A stretch of 64,000 nucleotides of DNA from Pontederia crassipes (lineage: Eukaryota > Streptophyta > Magnoliopsida > Commelinales > Pontederiaceae): assembly GCA_030549335.1 (NCBI GenBank), contig CM060188.1, positions 4,588,001-4,652,000 of the forward strand, in the 5' to 3' direction. The position numbers and the translations under genes were made by a program. Each line of letters starts with the position of its first letter. Positions within the stretch are counted from its first letter, which is position 1. Shown here piece by piece: positions 11,240 to 23,119 of this stretch. The notes beneath the pieces were generated by a model. That model did no database searches. It was not told where the DNA came from and saw only the letters and a list, made by a program, of their open reading frames with translations.

Positions 11240-11326
11240 TAATCATAATAATGTGCAAGGATTTAAAAATAATAATAATACGTAGGAGCATGCACGTCCA
11301 TACTCCGTATATAACATAACATACTA

Positions 11327-12211
11327 CTAATAACGATCCATAGCGTTACGCATAGCTCGCTCCCTCAATGGCTTTTCTTTAACTATGCGAGGCGGCGGAG
11401 GCGGCCGAGGCCGAGGCCCCGCCACCGCCAACTCGCCGGACTCGTCGTTCCATACGCTGAAACAAGACATCTTACCGAGGCTTGGTTTCCTCGCCAACCG
11501 GCGGGTTCCTTCCAAATCGTCCCCGCCGACGGCCCTCATGACGCCGACGCGCTTCTCGTCCTTTGGCTCCTTCCGCGGCGGCCGCAGTTCCTTCTTCCAC
11601 TTCTCGAGCTTCATTTCCAACTCCTCCCTCTCCTTGTCCTTCTTCGCGCCCTTTCCTGACGGTCCGCCGCCGACGCTCTTCGTCTTGGACATTGCCGGGG
11701 GTTCCACATTAGCCTTCTCAGGAGTCGCGGGGTCGGGAACTGAGACCGCCGGTGCGGGGTGCGGCTGGAGCGGAAGGGACCTGGCGTGGGGGTCCAGAAG
11801 CGAGACGCCGACGTTGATGATGCCCTGGGGCCGTAGAGACTTGGGGCGGCGGACCAGGAGCGCGACGTAGCGGGTGACCGACGTGGGGCGGAGAGTGGAC
11901 ATCAGCCCGCGGGCGGTGCCGAGGAGGACGTCGGGGAGGCCGAGGCGGGAGGCGTAGACGTCGACGGTGACGGCCGAGGTGTCGGAGCGGATGAAGGCGT
12001 CGTCGACGCGGAAGACGAACTTGTCGTTCCAGGAGGGTTCCGTGTGGCCGGTGGAGTCGAGGCGGGTGCGGGGTCGGTGCTCCATGTCGACGTACGTCCT
12101 GGCGTACGTGCGCATGGAGCTGCTGGCCGGGTGGAGGTCCTGGCCCGACACCACCGTCACCTCCAGCAGGTAGTGGGAGGACGAGGCACCGGCGGGCGGA
12201 GGAGGCGCCAT
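11327..12211 (-). CDS. C2-domain protein (BAP/SRC2-like)
   Basis: Intronless 294-aa protein on the minus strand, starting MAPPPPAG. Residues about 12-125 form an N-terminal C2 domain: LLEVTVVSGQDL, then TYVDMEH, the conserved TEPSWNDKFVFRVDD, then VTVDVYASR and VLLGTARG. This is the arrangement of plant SRC2/BAP-like single-C2 proteins that bind phospholipid or membrane. The rest is low complexity: a proline-rich linker, a highly charged segment (KGAKKDKEREELEMKLEKWK, probably coiled coil) and a C-terminus with RPRPPPPPR and basic residues. Several acidic residues needed for calcium binding cannot be confirmed by eye, so calcium dependence is uncertain. It is GC-rich and lies about 1.5 kb upstream of TOM9 on the same strand, separated from it by a Mutator-like element. 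Confidence 0.85.
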   Translation of the reverse strand: MAPPPPAGASSSHYLLEVTVVSGQDLHPASSSMRTYARTYVDMEHRPRTRLDSTGHTEPSWNDKFVFRVDDAFIRSDTSAVTVDVYASRLGLPDVLLGTARGLMSTLRPTSVTRYVALLVRRPKSLRPQGIINVGVSLLDPHARSLPLQPHPAPAVSVPDPATPEKANVEPPAMSKTKSVGGGPSGKGAKKDKEREELEMKLEKWKKELRPPRKEPKDEKRVGVMRAVGGDDLEGTRRLARKPSLGKMSCFSVWNDESGELAVAGPRPRPPPPPRIVKEKPLRERAMRNAMDRY

Positions 12212-12529
12212 GGAAGTTAGGGAGTTTTACTCGTGGGAGGGTCTCCGCCAGCTCCGGCCGCCGGGAGTGGAATGCGTTATGAGGAGGAGGAAGAGGTTGT
12301 CAATGGCGAAGGGGTCGATTGTTGGTTCCCACCTCATGGCAGAGGTGGAACCAGAGGGAGGTTGCCGATGGGCGCCGGTGATGGGTGCGTCGACGGCGAA
12401 CTTTTGTCGTCGCGTGTTTTGGTGAATTAACGCGATAAGAATGGAATTTGGAAGAGCTAATTGTGGCCATGTTCCAACGAAGCGGAGGATACAGCTGTGT
12501 GGAGCAGAATGGAACTGGAAGACCATGTT

Positions 12530-13079
12530 ATTATACTTATAAATCTTGCATTTCTAATTAGTTTCACGATAAAAAATATGTTTGCTTAATTGAAATGTGT
12601 ATTGGAGTTTAATTATTAGGCGAACTTGAAAAGTTTAACTGCAATAATTGAGTATTATTAGAAGTTAATAACTATAAAATATTAATTTCTATATACTTTA
12701 ATATATACAGCAATAAACTCGAACTTATCTTTTTACTATTATTAACTTTTTGCAAAGTGTTTAAATTAATTCTTAAAAATAATTCAAACCGTCTTTCTAC
12801 ATTAAATTGCACAAATAAATTATTTTAAAGTTAAATAACTTTTAATAACGCAGCGCGTGCTACCAAAATATTTCACTATCGTTTCCTTTTATTTTTAGCA
12901 ATAAATACTTATACAATATATCCGCGCAATTGATACTTCTACAATAAATATTTCTTTAAAATCAATCTCAGATTCGATTCTAAAACATATCAGCGCAATT
13001 TTCGGCATGTCAGTTAATTTTAATAGAAAAAAGTCTCCTAGTCCATTATGCATTATCACGGTTTGACGAGCCGATACTG
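12530..13079. other. AT-rich intergenic DNA
   Basis: No open frame, terminal repeat or recognisable motif. It is probably promoter-distal DNA of the C2 gene followed by old repeat debris. Confidence 0.4.
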
Positions 13080-13700
13080 ATTTGATTGCGGATAACGATT
13101 TAAATAGTGGATAATTCTTGATGATTAGTTATTAATGGTTCATTTAAGATATTGGTAAATAAGCGTTTGATAAATTTAAACGATAAAATTAGCGGATGAA
13201 TATAAAATGATATAATTAAACATATAATAAATTATTTAATTCAATCGCTATATAAATTTTATTCAAATTTAATAAATAAATTATTATTATCCCAGTGAAA
13301 TAAAATAAAATTTCACAAGTAAATTTGTTATTAAACTATATAAGAAATATATTTGTATACATTTTATATAGTTCATACATGATCTGAAAATAGTAATTAT
13401 TAAATAAATTTCTATACACATTACTAATAAATAAATATTTTTTAATTAATTAAATATTAATGTAAAAGCAATATAATTGAATGGTGATAAAATAAAAATA
13501 ATAAGATAATAAGATAAATAAAAAAAGAAATAATAAAATTAGAAAAAATATAAACCTAAAAGCAAAACGTTAGTAGAAGTAACTTTTTAATATTTTCATT
13601 CAAAACTCTAAATTTTACTTGATTATGTCTACTACCAAACAAATAAAATAGCATTTCAACCAGTAAACATTATTTTTTACCTTGCTAAACGCAGACTTAG
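13080..13700. repeat. AT-rich interspersed repeat, copy 2 (no LINE insertions)
   Basis: The uninterrupted counterpart of 837-1690. The position matching the insertion at 1244-1436 reads 'attactaataaataaat' (about 13425-13445) and has no LINE tail. Likewise nothing corresponds to the 26-bp tail at 1049-1074. It has no coding capacity. Confidence 0.6.
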
Positions 13701-13774
13701 TATATCAAGAGTAGTTAACTTAGAAATATCAAGTTAAGATATCTATCTTTTAATAATAATATAATGCAACATTA

Positions 13775-14165
13775 AGGTAACATTTGGAAGTAAAATAGTG
13801 ATTTGAACAATTAAATTGACATATTAATTCAGAGGTGCTTGAATAGAGTGAAAGTAATGATGAAATTTGAAAAGTTAACGTGATAGATTTATTTTAATGT
13901 GTGTTCGAATGAAATATGTGAATTGCAGATATAAAATATATTTTTATAATTAATAAATATTAAGTATAAATTAAAATATTATGTATATTATTAAATATAA
14001 TAAATATTTTTTTATAAATTATATTTAACAATATGTTAATTTTTTATGAAATGGAAAATAATAAGTAATATTAAATTATTTTTTATAATAAATACTTTTT
14101 TATGTGAGAAATGAATAAGAGGAAAAATAAGGGAAGGAAAAGAAAAAAAATAAGAAATGCATATT
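13775..14165 (+). repeat. AT-rich repeat family B, copy 1
   Basis: Related by eye to 25130-25600 (same orientation) and to the reverse complement of about 25860-26310. Shared features are a 'gatagatttattttaat'-type block, an 'aataataagtaat' block and a terminal stretch of 'gagaaa' and poly-A sequence. No coding capacity. Termini are not resolved. Confidence 0.45.
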
Positions 14166-14368
14166 TTAAAAAATAAGAAATGGCACACTAAAAAATGGTT
14201 TTGAAAAAAATATACATTAGGCTGATTTCACCGTGGGTGGGAACCAATGTCATGTGATCCTTGGTACCCACCTCAGGTTCTTGATGCGATTTTGCCGAAC
14301 ATTAAATTATTTGGTGAAATCGATCAGAACTCTGGTTCGCCTCATGATTTCGTTTTCTTGGACATTGC

Positions 14369-15548
14369 TTTTCATAAGGATTTAATGGGGCTCTTGCCTA
14401 CATTTAGTTATCCACATGTGTGATTTTAGGCAGGAGTGATGGCGTCCTGGTCGGTGTTGCAAGGTCAACCGGTCAGCGAGCGACGACGATGAGAGTGAGC
14501 ATCGACTGTGGCAAGGGCGAGGATCTACAGTATGGAGTTGAGTGCACAAGCGATTAGCGAGGATTGACGACAGCAAGGGCGCAAGCTTCATGGGAGTTGA
14601 GGGCATTCCGACGACATCCCTACCCACTTCCCCTCCCTCCTCACCACATCGGATGTCCCCAATCGCTGCTCCTTTGGAGATGACGCCGTCGTGCGACCTT
14701 CTGACCACCCAAAGTAGACATGCGGCGGCTGATGCAAACGGACTCACCGATGACGTGAACACTCTATGTTGCCAACCTCCTCCCTATGCGCACCGACCTC
14801 CTCGCTCTATTTCGCCACCAATCTCCTCGCTTGGTGCCTCACTCGACAACGGCGGTAGAGGTGGATACACAATATTTGCAAGCAAGATGTGCAAACAGTG
14901 TGGAGAGGGAGGATTCACAGATGACGTGAACACTCTATGTTGCCAACCTCCTCCCTTTGCGCACCGACCTCCTCGCTCTATTTCGCCACCAATCTCCTCG
15001 CTTGATGCCTCACTCGACAACGGCGGTAGAGGTGGATAGACAATATTTGCAAGCAAGACGTGCAAACAGTGTGGAGAGGGAGGACTCACCGATGACGTGA
15101 ACACTCTATGTTGCCAACCTCCTCCTTCTGCGCACCGACCTCCTCGCTCTATTTCGCCGCCAATCTCCTCGCTTGGTGCCTCACTCGACAACGGCGGTAG
15201 AGGTGGAAAGACAATATTTGCAAGCAAACAGTGTGGAGGCAAGCATGAAGGTTTGTGCCTATGTGATTTGTTGATGATCAATCGATTGAGGTGGATCGAC
15301 GAGATCTGCCACAAAGCACGGAGGTGGATCGGCGGTGTAGAGTTGGGATGTCAACGGACATGGTGTTGGTGTAGAAGGTTAGCAGTCCGGCAGTTTAAGG
15401 ATGAATCGATCAAGTTATTCTTCAATCGTCGACATGAACTATGCTTGTTCCATCTAGCTTTTCATCACACATCATACGACTATAGTGGTAGGAAGGAGTG
15501 TCCACCCCATTAAAATGGGGGTGGATGCACATTAAATCCTTTTCATAA
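14369..15548. mobile_element. Mutator-like element with 9-bp TSD and internal 171-bp tandem repeats
   Basis: The element 14378-15539 (1162 bp) is bounded by identical 'ttttcataa' at 14369-14377 and 15540-15548. It begins GGATTTAATG and ends with its exact complement CATTAAATCC, so there is a 10-bp perfect terminal inverted repeat. A near-palindrome (TCCACCCCATTAAAATGGGG at 15501) sits just inside the right end. The interior is GC-richer than its surroundings and lacks any transposase (no MULE DDE or SWIM zinc-finger signature). It is non-autonomous and may carry captured sequence (Pack-MULE style), but no parent gene can be named. Confidence 0.85.
14749..15235. repeat. 171-bp tandem repeat, about 2.85 units
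   Basis: Units start at 14749, 14920 and 15091, each with 'gatgacgtgaacactctatg'. The third stops about 15235. The period is a multiple of three, so frames on both strands stay open across units and encode a repeated 57-residue segment (plus strand: DDVNTLCCQPP..AHRPPRSI..NGGRGG). The units differ at only a few positions, indicating recent amplification. Whether anything is translated is unknown. Confidence 0.9.
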
Positions 15549-15609
15549 TTTGTTTATGAAATATGAATCTTTTTCCCAACTTTAAACCAAGAAAACTCTA
15601 GGTTATCTC

Positions 15610-16790
15610 TTCTGACTTATTAAAAGTAGTGGTGGGTGTTCACGGTTCGAGTTGGACTTGAACCATGAACAAACCTATCAGCTCGAATAGGGTCGGGTCA
15701 GGTCAAAGCAATATTGTAAAACTCAGACCGAACATCGACCCGGATAGGTCTATGGGTCAGGTCGGACTGATCGGACCAATTAACCCAAACGGTCGGACAG
15801 GTTGATAATAAAATAATAAATAAATATATATCATGTAAAACTAATATAATTTTATCAATAACAAATAAATTTAAATATCAAAGTACAAAAATATGATTAA
15901 AATTTTTAATTAAAAATAAAGAATCCAATACAAATAGTGTTTATTTGATTTTCAGATATTAAATTATAATTTATAAATTCATATATTTCAAATGTAACCA
16001 TTAATATTATCTTAAACTAGAAAGATGAGGGTATTATCTATTTTTTAATTTAATTAGTGACTTTTTATAATTAACTTTTCATATTCAATAAATATAAATT
16101 ATAAAAATTATTCTCTTATAAAACTTTAATAAATAATTGTAGTAATATTTGCATTATAGAATACGAACATTTTAGCTTTTCATATGTCATAGGTGACAAA
16201 CTGTTCTCTACACATTTGAAAATATAAGCGGTCAAGGGATCAAAACTGGATGCCAACATGTTTCTAATTTATTTTATATTGAAAGACAAGAAACTCACCA
16301 ACCGATTTACTGGACCTACTGAGCCAATTCGGTTCAAAGGGATGTCTAGGTTTGATCTAACTCTTAGACCGATTTGATGTTCGGAGTACGGTCGAACCAA
16401 TTCGATCGGTCGGTCCGGTCCGGGTTTAGGACAAAGCGCTTTGTAGCAGCGACCCGAATCCGCTAGGGTCACTTTTTTCTTACTTTTCATATTACTTATT
16501 ATAAAACATATTACTTAATGTATATTTTAAATCATAAAATAACTTTTGCAAATATTTATAAATTATTTCCATTTGCAAACTATTTTATTTTAATATTTTC
16601 ATATTTTAATTCAAATTTAAATTTAAAGTTGTATTAAAATATTTAAAAATAAAAAACTTCGGGTCGTCGTGTCGGGTCGGGTTGATTCGGGTTGAGAAAT
16701 CCCAACTCGTACATGACCCGAACATCGACCCAACTCCCACCCAAACTAGGTCGGGTCGGATCATCAGGTTCACCCCTAATTAAAAAGGTT
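15610..16790. repeat. Probable non-autonomous element rich in GGTCGGGTC motifs
   Basis: Both ends carry clusters of GGGTC/GACCC motifs (15650-15800 and 16660-16760) around an AT-rich core, with further clusters at 16290-16470. The left edge 'tggtgggtgttc' and right edge 'gttcacccct' are roughly complementary, and imperfect 8-bp flanks ('tattaaaa' and 'aattaaaa') are compatible with a hAT-like TSD. Boundaries are tentative. No protein is encoded. Confidence 0.4.
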
Positions 16791-17195
16791 CAAGTAGTCA
16801 GGGTTATCAAAATTGTGATATTGATCGTACAATCATACATAAGATCCTTCGATCTCAAATTTAGGATCATTTTTTTTAGGATCGTAAGATCCTATCGATC
16901 TCACCATTTTAATTTTTTAACTTTTTTCAATTCTTTTATTTTTTTTTTCACCAAGTCCAACATAAATTTTGGAGAAACAAAATTAACAGAAATATGATTG
17001 ATTATAATTAAAATTGTAAAAATATTTTTTTCACAAAATAACTTTAATATCAAGTATATCAAAAATTATTTATACAATTGTATTCCATATGAATCATATT
17101 ATTGTCATTTTTTATTATTTCAATCAATAAATTACTATTATATAATTAATATGTAAGTGTTTATAGAAAGACTTAGTAGGATAGTACTCAAGTTC

Positions 17196-17267
17196 ATATA
17201 TATATATATATATGTGTATATATATATATGTATATATATATATACACATATATATATATATATATAA
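17196..17267. repeat. (AT)n microsatellite
   Basis: A 72-bp run of nearly pure AT/TA with a few G and C interruptions. It lies just beyond the truncated end of the Copia fragment. Confidence 0.9.
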
Positions 17268-17394
17268 GTAGAGGTAAAAGCATAGGGTACGAGAGCATGA
17301 CAAGTGACATTTTAACATAATGACACATGTCATTTTAATAAAAAATAGTATTATTTATAAAAATTTATATATGTTAACCTTGTGTTCTGCATGC

Positions 17395-18845
17395 TCATTT
17401 TTTTCTTGTCTTGTCTATGTATGCTTCTTGAGCAGACATTACATAAACATACTTTAATCTTTTCCCTTCCATTATTGGTGGAGCAGTGGGCTTTAGACTC
17501 TTATAAACTTTGACGTCTTTTGGCCCAACTACTACATAATTTCCGAAAGAAGTAAGTTGAGAAACTGATATTAAGTTCTTGGACATACCTGCACGTGGTA
17601 GACATGATCTAACTCCACCTCATGTGATCCGAATCGAGGAACTACTATTGCCTTGCCGATATGAGTGATTGGCAATCGAGTGTTGTTTGTCGTCACCACC
17701 ATACGATCACCTCTATACTCCGACATGCTACGGAGCTTCTCTTCATCTCCTGTCATATAGTTCAAACAATCGGAATCAACTATTCAATCATTATGATAGT
17801 TAATACCTCTATTGTTCGATGCGATGAGAACTTCTTCTTCTTTGAAAGGCTCCTCGATACTGGTCATCGCGATCTCCATTGCTGCCTCAGATTCTCCTTC
17901 TTAGTTAGGGGGTGATCTCATCTATTGCAAGTGCAGCTTCGAGATCCATTCCTCTTTGCTTTCGTTGTCATGAGAAGCGACCGCATTTTCTTCCTCATGC
18001 TTGTGTCAGCAGTCACATGCATAGTGGCCTTTCTTTTCATAATTATAGCAGCGAACATCTTTTCGATGAGATTTCTTTTCCTCTTGATCTTCTTTGCTTG
18101 GGCCTCGGTAAGCTCTCCCTCGTTATGGACCTCTGTCGCGTCCACGTCTCGACCAACCTTGCTGATGCCCCTTTCGATTTTCTCCATTGTCGTAATTCTT
18201 TATGACTTAGTCAGGATGTGAAGGCATTTTTCTGATGAATAAAGCTTTCTCTTCATCCTTTATCGAGATCTTGGATATTTCAGCATCCAGATTTTTTTGG
18301 TTGGACAAGATACTCTCATTTTCTCTGAGAGTTGGTTCTTGAGTCCAACCTCTAATAGTAGTGATGAGACTATTATATTTAGGATGCAAATCATGAATGA
18401 TAAGTCTACACATCCTTGTTTCGGTAATAGCATTTTGTGGATCTAACTTAGCAATCTCATCACATATAGATTTAATCTTTGAGAAGTATTGACTCACTGA
18501 CATGTCGCTTTGCTTTATGGTGATCAAATCATTCCCAAGTCGCTGCAATTTTGCATCATTCTTCTTTGTGAAGAGTGTGACCAAGGTGTCCCAGACTTTT
18601 TTAGGTATCTCTTTGTCTCTAATCTTCTTAAGAAATTCATCCTCCACGAAAGTGGCTAGCACGTACATGATTTTTTCGACTTTGCACTATCGTTTCTTTA
18701 GCTATTCTAGATTTGTTGGTGACGTAGTCTCATTTTTGCCAATAATGCTTCATAAATTTTGCCCTTTCAAATAATATTGCATACGAATACTCCAATTATT
18801 ATAATTATTATGATTGAGTTTCTCGAGGAGCTTACCGATCTGCCA
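17395..18845 (-). pseudogene. Copia retrotransposon gag-protease remnant (minus strand)
   Basis: Read on the minus strand, gag starts at the ATG near 18845 (MADR, then the disrupted LEKLNHNNYNNWSIRMQYYL typical of Copia gag N-termini). It continues in 18668-18207 with the UBN2-type gag core (VWDTLVTLF..RLGNDLITIK..SVSQYFSKIK). A degenerate zinc knuckle follows near 18050-18010 (CYNYEKKGHYACDC, second Cys replaced by Tyr, then a stop). The protease region (17765-17395) keeps the CLNYMTGDEEKL and LISVSQL blocks but the catalytic DSG motif is not intact. Multiple frameshifts and stops break it, and integrase and RT are absent. It is a dead, 3'-truncated copy. Confidence 0.8.
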
Positions 18846-20040
18846 TGATGATTTAGTGAGCATCTCTATATCACTCAAGTAAACGTAGTCGCGGACTAAC
18901 AAGCTTCACAATTCTAAATTATGCACTGACAGAATTTCTCTTTAATTATCCTCTTACTAACTTGCTCCGACAGAACTTCCTCGTGACTTTTTTTACACCA
19001 TCTCGAACCGACAGAGTCTTCACGTAATTTACATGAGCAAAATCTCGAACCGAGGAAATCTCCCCCACGGACCAATACCACTAGTAGAAATTTTGTTAAA
19101 TAAAACCACTAACAAAGTGATATTAATGTATACAACTTTAATAGAAATGAATACACTAAGTACACACCCTATCAACTAATTCACCTCACTCATACAATAT
19201 AACTCACGTACACTCAGTCACCTCACTTAGCTTAGCTACTTCTCACCTCACCTAAATAGGCTACTACTATACCTCAGCCACACCTACACTACGCATCTCA
19301 CTTACTTCCTCTCGCCTCATGTACAACTCTTTACTCAAAAGGACACCTACAAAGGACTTGTACAAATGCTTACTGCTGGAGGTGAGATGCAAAGTGGGAG
19401 CATGGTACCTATCTATAGATGAATGAACTGACATCTAGATGGCTTGCAAAAGAAGCTATTGCCTCTTAACCACATGTTGATTGGCTGGAGAAAATTCTGG
19501 AGACAAGGCTTTGTATAATCTAGATATTAGCTTAAATATTTGTAGCCTGTAGAGTCCTCTAGAAAATAAAAGTCGGTGCTGGAAATCTCTATAGACCGTG
19601 CTCTCCCCTAGTACGCTGGAAGCTATGGACACTCCTCCACCTGGTGTAATCAGACCTCCTTTCCATTCTCGTTACCCAACCATGTTGCTTAAGATCAAAC
19701 GACATCACGTTTGACGGAATCAAAATCAGAACTCAAGTGTGAGATCAATCAGACTCAAGTGTGAGAATGCGCGGGACTCTCAACTTCGCCGAAGCAGTTC
19801 ACCGCCGGTACAGAGGCCTTGGCTGTTGAGCCGAACCACTTCATTGTTATGTTTATGTAGATTAACCTTACGTTAGTAGTCTATCCAGATTAATCATGTG
19901 TTGTGTACTTATGTGTGGAATTGGACACTACTATTAAAAATACATTGATGGATCGAACTAACCAAATCGGCCTTGTCCTCACTCGATCTGAACCAACCTT
20001 GATCCATCACAGCCTAACACCTAGATCGGATGGTGATGGA
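18846..20040 (-). other. Leader and possible 5' LTR of the Copia gag fragment
   Basis: Upstream of gag on the minus strand. A weak primer-binding-site-like string (TGGTATTGG near 19078-19070, compare the usual TGGTATCAGAGC) suggests the LTR lies at about 19080-20040. No second LTR is present in the window to confirm the limits. Confidence 0.35.
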
Positions 20041-20050
20041 ATTAATAGGT

Positions 20051-20091
20051 CTGTCCACCCACTTTAAAGGTGGTGGACAGCCATTTAATCC
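20051..20091. repeat. Hairpin resembling the Mutator-like element right end
   Basis: CTGTCCACC and GGTGGACAG form a perfect 9-bp stem around a short loop, followed by CCATTTAATCC. The same order (TCCACCCC palindrome, then CATTAAATCC) ends the element at 14378-15539. 'ttaatag' occurs on both sides (20043 and 20092), so this may be a very short deletion derivative of that family. Confidence 0.4.
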
Positions 20092-20100
20092 TTAATAGTT

Positions 20101-20574
20101 TAAAAATTATTGTAACATAATTTTTATTTATTAAAAGTTTTAATAATGATTAATGTATAAATATAAATAGATCATTATTAAATTTATATCTATTATTTAA
20201 TGACGATAGATACTATATTAATAAAATTTATCTTAAATTATTTTTATTTCTTTTTTTCTTTAACACTTTTTTTTATTTTCTTTATTTATGCCCTTTGATA
20301 ATTTTTCATTTTAATATTATTCAATTTTAAATACTTACCTTTTTTATTTCAATTCCTATTTAATTTTATACATGTCATATTCCCTTATTTTTTTATCTTT
20401 CTTATATTCCTTTCTTTTTTAAAAACTTTCCTATTTTTGTCACTTTTAGTATTTTTTTCAAAATTTGAATGGAACCGAGTTGAACTGATTTAACCGACCG
20501 ATGCATTTGACATCAAATCGAATCGGATTGCCAATTCGCAGTTGAATCGGCCGGTCCGATCTGATTTTGATAAC
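20101..20574. other. AT-rich repeat debris left of the CACTA element
   Basis: AT-rich, then at 20460-20575 a stretch of GAACCG/CGGTCC motifs like those at 16290-16470. The CACTA element has inserted into this older repeat. Confidence 0.4.
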
Positions 20575-20589
20575 ATTCACTACAAGAAA

Positions 20590-21110
20590 ATTGCCTGTTA
20601 CAGACGGTCCGAACCGTCGGTAAAATGGCCAGATCCGTCGGAAATAACGTTTTTCCACGGATAATGTCCATGCGAAAAAGGGTTGTCGCAAACAATTTGC
20701 GACGATTTTTTTCGAACCGTCGGTATTACAGATGGTCTAGCTAGCGGGCGCGGCCGTCGAACGTTAAGTATCGACGGCACGAACCGTCGATAATATCGAC
20801 GGTTTGGACCGCCGATATATATCGACAGTCAAAACCGTCGATACTATCGACATCTATCGGCGACTTGAACCGTCGATACTATCGACGGTTTTGACCGTCG
20901 ATATATATCGGCGGCTCTATCCGTCGATAGTATCGATGGTTTAAACCGTCGACAAATTTGGGTCGACGGTTTTACCCGTCGACTCCACTATTAATTTCCG
21001 ACGGCTACGACCGTCGATAATGCTGCACGGACGATTATAACCGTTGGTAAGTATCGAAAAAATCCGTTGTTTCAGCTATTTCTGACGGTCCTGACCGTCA
21101 GTAACAAAAA
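20590..21110. repeat. CACTA left subterminal repeat array (GACGGT/ACCGTC)
   Basis: More than a dozen ACCGTCG-type motifs, mostly paired as 'cgacggttt..gaccgtcgat' palindromes with 'atatat' spacers. This is the expected cis region for CACTA transposase binding. Confidence 0.9.
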
Positions 21111-22022
21111 AATTTAAAAAAATGCTAAATTTTAAATGTCCGAACAGATAATACAACACATATTCACATATAATTCACATCACATAATGTAAATGAAATA
21201 CACCATTTCCAATCCATCACAGATAATTCACATCACTGATACTATCCAAACATCAAATAAATCAAACATCAAATAATCCAACAAAATGGTGTATTTCAAA
21301 GTCTTGGTGAAGCATCACATAATCCAAACATATTGAAACATCACATAATTCAAAGCCATTCTAAACAAATTGAAGTCTTGGTGAAGCCATTCCATTCAAA
21401 GCCATTCCATCAAATAATCCAAACATCACGATGAAGATAGGAAGAGCTGAAGTTATGAGCCATTCCAAACGTCGCAAAACAACTCGAACATCAGTGCACA
21501 ATAGAGATTTCAGAAAGTTATAACATATGAAAATGCAAAAAAAAAATATGAATTTGAATTTGAAATCTAATGAAGAGTAAAATCTAAAGTGCAGATATAT
21601 AGTGAGATAATGTAAATGAAATATAAAAACATTGGAATATAAAAACATAGGATTCAAAGTTATATCAGGTACATTCACAATCCATAATATGTCTTAAACA
21701 ACACAATTTGAATCTGACATCAACATAATTTGATAAATTCAATCAAAGATGCGTAAATTTATGCACCATAATTTGATAATTTGATAAACTACAAGTATAT
21801 TTATGCAGCAAGTAAATTTTTTTTATATTTATCATGGTTATAAACTACAAGTATATTTATTTATATTGAGTACAGACATTTACATGATCCAACTGTCTGC
21901 ACTCCATTTTCGGTGAAAACTTTGAAACTCTACAGATCTAACTGAAAGGGATGAAGAGTAAAATATAAGTTAGTACCCATGTTGATGTCAAAGTGCATAT
22001 GAATCTAATGAGTATAATGAAT

Positions 22023-22346
22023 CTACTGATTAAAGCAAATTCCAAAAAAAAACAAGTATAATGAATCTACCTCGGCGTCGTCGTTCAATTCGCCACGCAT
22101 GAAAGCATGCATCATTTTCTTCATTTCAGTCCTGTTATGACGTTCACGTTCTTCGAATTCCTTTCTGACCTCGTCCCTAATTTTTTGTGTCACATGATCC
22201 ATAACTTCTTGCATACCAGAAGGAGATGAACCCGAAGTAGTTCGTCGACCATATCCAATACCTGTGTCACTCACAGAAGATCCGAGGTCATAAATGCGAC
22301 CCTTCTTCACGTCGACGTGGTCCATCCAAAATTGTCTTGGGGTCAA
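22023..22346 (-). pseudogene. Remnant of CACTA-encoded protein (charged, coiled-coil)
   Basis: 107-codon frame on the minus strand inside the CACTA element, containing TPRQFWMDHVDVKKGRIYDL and a charged helix (KIRDEVRKEFEERERHNRTE). The composition and position resemble the C-terminal part of plant Ptta/En/Spm-type (Transposase_24) accessory proteins. The match is from memory of the family's style, so the identity is tentative. Start and splice structure are unknown. Confidence 0.4.
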
Positions 22347-22740
22347 CGGTGTTATCCCCTCCTGCGTGGCTTGCGTAACATGATCAACTTCTTTTGTTTT
22401 ATAAGACTCCTGAAATATAAAGAAAATACAAAGAACCGGTAAAAATAATTAACTATAAACGACGAGTAGGTGATCGACTTCAAAGTTTTATTAACTTGCG
22501 CAGATGAAAAAAATAAAGGCACAAAAATTTACATACATATGTCTCCCGGGCATAATCCGAAACCTATTCTTTGTTCTTTTTCTGATGAGTTCGGAGAAAA
22601 ATTTCGTCCTGAGTTACACATATCGGATGCACATATCTTTAACCCTAATTAAGTTACAGGAGAGTGCAAACATATTGTTCTTTATCCTCTCTAATTTTTC
22701 ATACATATTGATCATACGATCAAATGAAATTATACATTCC

Positions 22741-22903
22741 GGATCTGGCCGCCACCGCGCGGAGGGCGGCCGGATCTGGCCGGCCGCCGCGCGCGGAGGG
22801 CGGCCGGATCTGGCCACCGCACGCGAATGGCGGCCGGATCTGGCCGCCGCGCGTGGAGGCCGGCCGGATCTGGCCGCCGCGCGGAGGGCGGCCGGATCTG
22901 ACC
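22741..22903. repeat. GC-rich tandem repeat, ~30-bp unit, six copies
   Basis: The core GGATCTGGCC recurs at 22741, 22772, 22806, 22836, 22866 and (as GGATCTGACC) 22894, spaced 28-34 bp, separated by GCCGCGCG-type sequence. It lies inside the CACTA element next to the right subterminal array. Open frames crossing it (R, P, G, A rich) are by-products of the repeat. Confidence 0.9.
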
Positions 22904-23119
22904 GCTGGAGAGAGCAAGGAGGGCGGGGATCGGAGCTACCTGCGCCGGAGATTGCAGTCGGCGGCGGAAGCTTCGGGCGGCGGCGACGGAAGTCAATGCG
23001 GACGCGGGAGGTGGCCGACGGCCGACGAAATCGGATGAAACGGCGGCCGGACGAAATGCGAACGATTAAATAAGGGGGATAAAAAACGAACAAAGTGAGA
23101 ATGGGGTCGGGTATTTATA

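Noticed and set aside
10352-11285. Several overlapping frames of 120-200 codons on both strands
   Set aside because: They are a consequence of the GC-rich, purine-biased interior of a Mutator-like element. Residue composition is R/G/S/E with no motif.
20590-21110. Dense ACCGTCGA palindromes as a novel regulatory array
   Set aside because: Explained by CACTA subterminal transposase-binding repeats, given CACTACAAGAAAA termini and the ATT TSD.
22741-22903. Regularly spaced ~30-bp repeats as a CRISPR-like array
   Set aside because: No unique spacers; units are contiguous tandem repeats inside a plant CACTA transposon.
22504-23093. Arg/Pro/Gly-rich frames across the GGATCTGGCC array
   Set aside because: Encoded by the 30-bp tandem repeat in all frames; not a protein family.
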